64,000 nucleotides of DNA from Sphingomonas bisphenolicum (GTDB taxonomy: Bacteria > Pseudomonadota > Alphaproteobacteria > Sphingomonadales > Sphingomonadaceae). The position numbers and the translations under genes were made by a program. Of the stretch, positions 62,592 through 64,000 are shown piece by piece. The stretch lies in assembly GCF_024349785.1 (NCBI RefSeq), contig NZ_AP018821.1, positions 1-64,000 on the forward strand, written 5' to 3'. Below the pieces are notes generated by a model. The model ran no database searches. It was not told the origin of the DNA and saw only the letters and a list, made by a program, of their open reading frames with translations. Position 1 is the stretch's first letter; every line of letters begins with the position of its first letter.

Positions 62592-63599
62592 CTAGGCTTG
62601 AGGCATCCGGCTCATGTGCTTGTCGAACCAGCCGACCAATTTCTCGGGATGCTCCCCATAGTAGTTGTAGCCCGAAAACCGTTGATCGGAGCCGTCGATC
62701 CAGAACATCTCTTTTTCCGTGGCGCCGAGGCTGTCGAACAATTCCTCCATGTCTTCGCGAACGATCATCCAGTCCCGTTCGAGCTGAGACATCATTGTCG
62801 GCTTAGTGACAGCGCTGGCGTAGGGCGTCGGCGTCATTTCCTCCAAACGGAATCCGGAAAGCTCGTAGATGCGCTCGCTGACGGCTTCGGCAGTATTCTT
62901 CGCATCCAGATGCATTTTGTTCGCAGTGCCCTCGACGAGCATTTGGCCGGGAGCCGGATGGTGAAAGAAGAAGGCCTCGACGTGGTCAAACTCCTCAGGC
63001 CACTTCGACACGGCAATGATGGTCGAGTTCGCCCCCATGCACCGGCTGTAGATGCCGACACGCATGTCCTTCGTATCGGGCCTAGACTTCGAATAGCGGA
63101 CCGATCCGACAACGTCGCGACATTCGAGCAGACCGATACCTGCTAGGCCGCCACTTCCCGCACCGCTGCGTCCGTGGTTCCTGATGTCATAGGTAATGAT
63201 GTTGTAGCCTGCGTTGTGGAGATGCCTTAGCTCGGGCAGGAAGTTGACTTCGAAGCCGCCGAACATCGTGTTCCACGGCGCGATATGCCCCGGAAACCCA
63301 TACCGATTGCACGGCATGGGATGGTTGATAATCAGAAGTCGGTCCGAGTTGGCCGGGATGAACCAGCCATCGAGAGGCACGCCGTCTAGTGACGGAAAAA
63401 ATATGTCCTCATACTCCATTCCATATTCGTTCGGATATCGAAGAACCGGCGTGCGGGCTCCATGGGTGTAGAGCTGGGCATATTGCTCCACGATCGGATG
63501 GATCGTCCGCGAAACTGCAGCCCCCAGCGCTTCCGCCGCATTTCCGAGCACCGATGAGACGCTCGCGTCGTGTTCGCCGCTTTTTTGGTTCTCAGTCAT
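62592..63599 (-). CDS. Alpha/beta hydrolase between inverted IS91 copies
   Basis: 335 residues starting MTENQKSGEHDASV. Features: FFPSLDGVPLDGWFIPANSDRLLIINHPMPCNRYG, NIITYDIRNHGRSGAG, nucleophile-type elbow IYSRCMGANSTI with Cys where Ser is usual, FWIDGSDQRFSGYNYYGEHPEKLVGWFDKHM with the His region. The GRCMG-like elbow resembles dienelactone-hydrolase-type Cys nucleophiles. AGGAGG lies 8 bases before the ATG at 63599. Flanked by IS91 sequences on both sides, so it was probably brought in with them. Confidence 0.8.
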   Translation of the reverse strand: MTENQKSGEHDASVSSVLGNAAEALGAAVSRTIHPIVEQYAQLYTHGARTPVLRYPNEYGMEYEDIFFPSLDGVPLDGWFIPANSDRLLIINHPMPCNRYGFPGHIAPWNTMFGGFEVNFLPELRHLHNAGYNIITYDIRNHGRSGAGSGGLAGIGLLECRDVVGSVRYSKSRPDTKDMRVGIYSRCMGANSTIIAVSKWPEEFDHVEAFFFHHPAPGQMLVEGTANKMHLDAKNTAEAVSERIYELSGFRLEEMTPTPYASAVTKPTMMSQLERDWMIVREDMEELFDSLGATEKEMFWIDGSDQRFSGYNYYGEHPEKLVGWFDKHMSRMPQA

Positions 63600-63664
63600 A
63601 AAGCCTCCTATCTGGACATGAGGGTAGATAGCCACTGCATCGGCGGCTCGTTCTCGAAACGCAT

Positions 63665-64000
63665 TCATCCCGATTGACAACGCGTCGAGCCGCCAACAGG
63701 AGCCATTCGAGCTGCCGGCTGCGGCGGTGCACGCGGTTGGCACCAGCGGGTGAAGGCTTCAATGATGGTCATATGCCCACCGCAGCATGGGCATGGCAGA
63801 CGATGATCGGGCGGTTCATCGGGTTCGGGCTCCTCGATCGGCGCGGCAACGCCCAGCAGCCTGCGGGCGAGCGCCATGGCCTCCTTGTGCGTTGAACTGG
63901 CGAGCAGGCCGTAATGCCGGATGCGGTGGAAGCCGCGTGGCAGGACGTGGATCAGAAAGCGGCGGATGAACTCGTCGGTCGCCAGCGTCATGACCTGCTG
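63665..64000 (-). mobile_element. Partial second IS91-family transposase, inverted, cut by the window edge
   Basis: The minus strand reads MTLATDEFIRRFLIHVLPRGFHRIRHYGLLASSTHKEAMALARRLLGVAAPIEEPEPDEPPDHR...CPCCGGHMTIIEAFTRWCQPRAPP, nearly identical to residues in the 61.3-62.1 kb copy, but the two diverge after WCQPRAPP. The frame is open to the window edge, so only the C-terminal end is visible. Orientation is opposite to the first copy. Confidence 0.88.

Overview
The window looks like part of a large GC-rich plasmid or chromid of an alphaproteobacterium, most likely a sphingomonad. This rests on codon and GC style, a MucR regulator, an HWE-family kinase, FixL/FixJ-type and AOX genes, and an IS91-like element paired with a tyrosine recombinase. 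No database search was possible. Extrachromosomal origin is supported directly by one compact maintenance block at 47.3-50.6 kb: a repeat-rich putative centromere, parA, a small ribbon-helix-helix-like partner gene, a Rep_3-type initiator and about 13 iterons. No rRNA or tRNA gene was recognised.

Layout. 0-13 kb holds an AraC regulator, a RES/Xre-type toxin-antitoxin pair, a PaoABC-like molybdenum aldehyde oxidoreductase operon, an SDR, a catalase-like protein, a thiolase, cbpA-cbpM, and crcB behind a good fluoride riboswitch. 13.8-19 kb holds a membrane-anchored winged-helix regulator, small membrane and DUF937 proteins, and a frameshifted GGDEF/EAL protein. 19-23.5 kb is a respiration and nitrosative-stress module: single-domain globin, DUF1971, truncated haemoglobin, response regulator and alternative oxidase, divergent from a FixL/FixJ-like pair. 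23.6-31.3 kb holds hydrolases, an SDR, an MscS channel, a sorbosone-dehydrogenase/PEBP fusion, a DUF4142 protein and an esterase. 31.4-36.2 kb is a DNA-repair cluster (topoisomerase IB, cupin, exonuclease III, LigD, DUF3606).

38.1-47.3 kb is the most interesting stretch. A serine resolvase lies beside a Tn5053/Tn402-like (tniABQ) transposon that I delimit at 39638-46516 by TGT...ACA termini and paired internal repeats. The transposon splits one DUF1612/RHE_PE00001-like gene into a 5' piece (39392-39637) and a 3' piece (46517-47279). Instead of the usual serine resolvase TniR, it carries a tyrosine recombinase. Directly upstream of that gene is a perfect 12-7-12 inverted repeat with the geometry of a tyrosine-recombinase core site. 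This is my leading candidate for an undescribed system: a tni transposon with a lox-like cointegrate-resolution module.

50.9-59.7 kb holds an amidohydrolase, a DegP-type protease, a DUF1275/spermidine-synthase-like pair, a Toprim protein, a hybrid HWE kinase and MucR. 59.9-64 kb holds an IS91-like element (integrase plus frameshifted HUH transposase) and an inverted partial second copy, bracketing an alpha/beta hydrolase gene.
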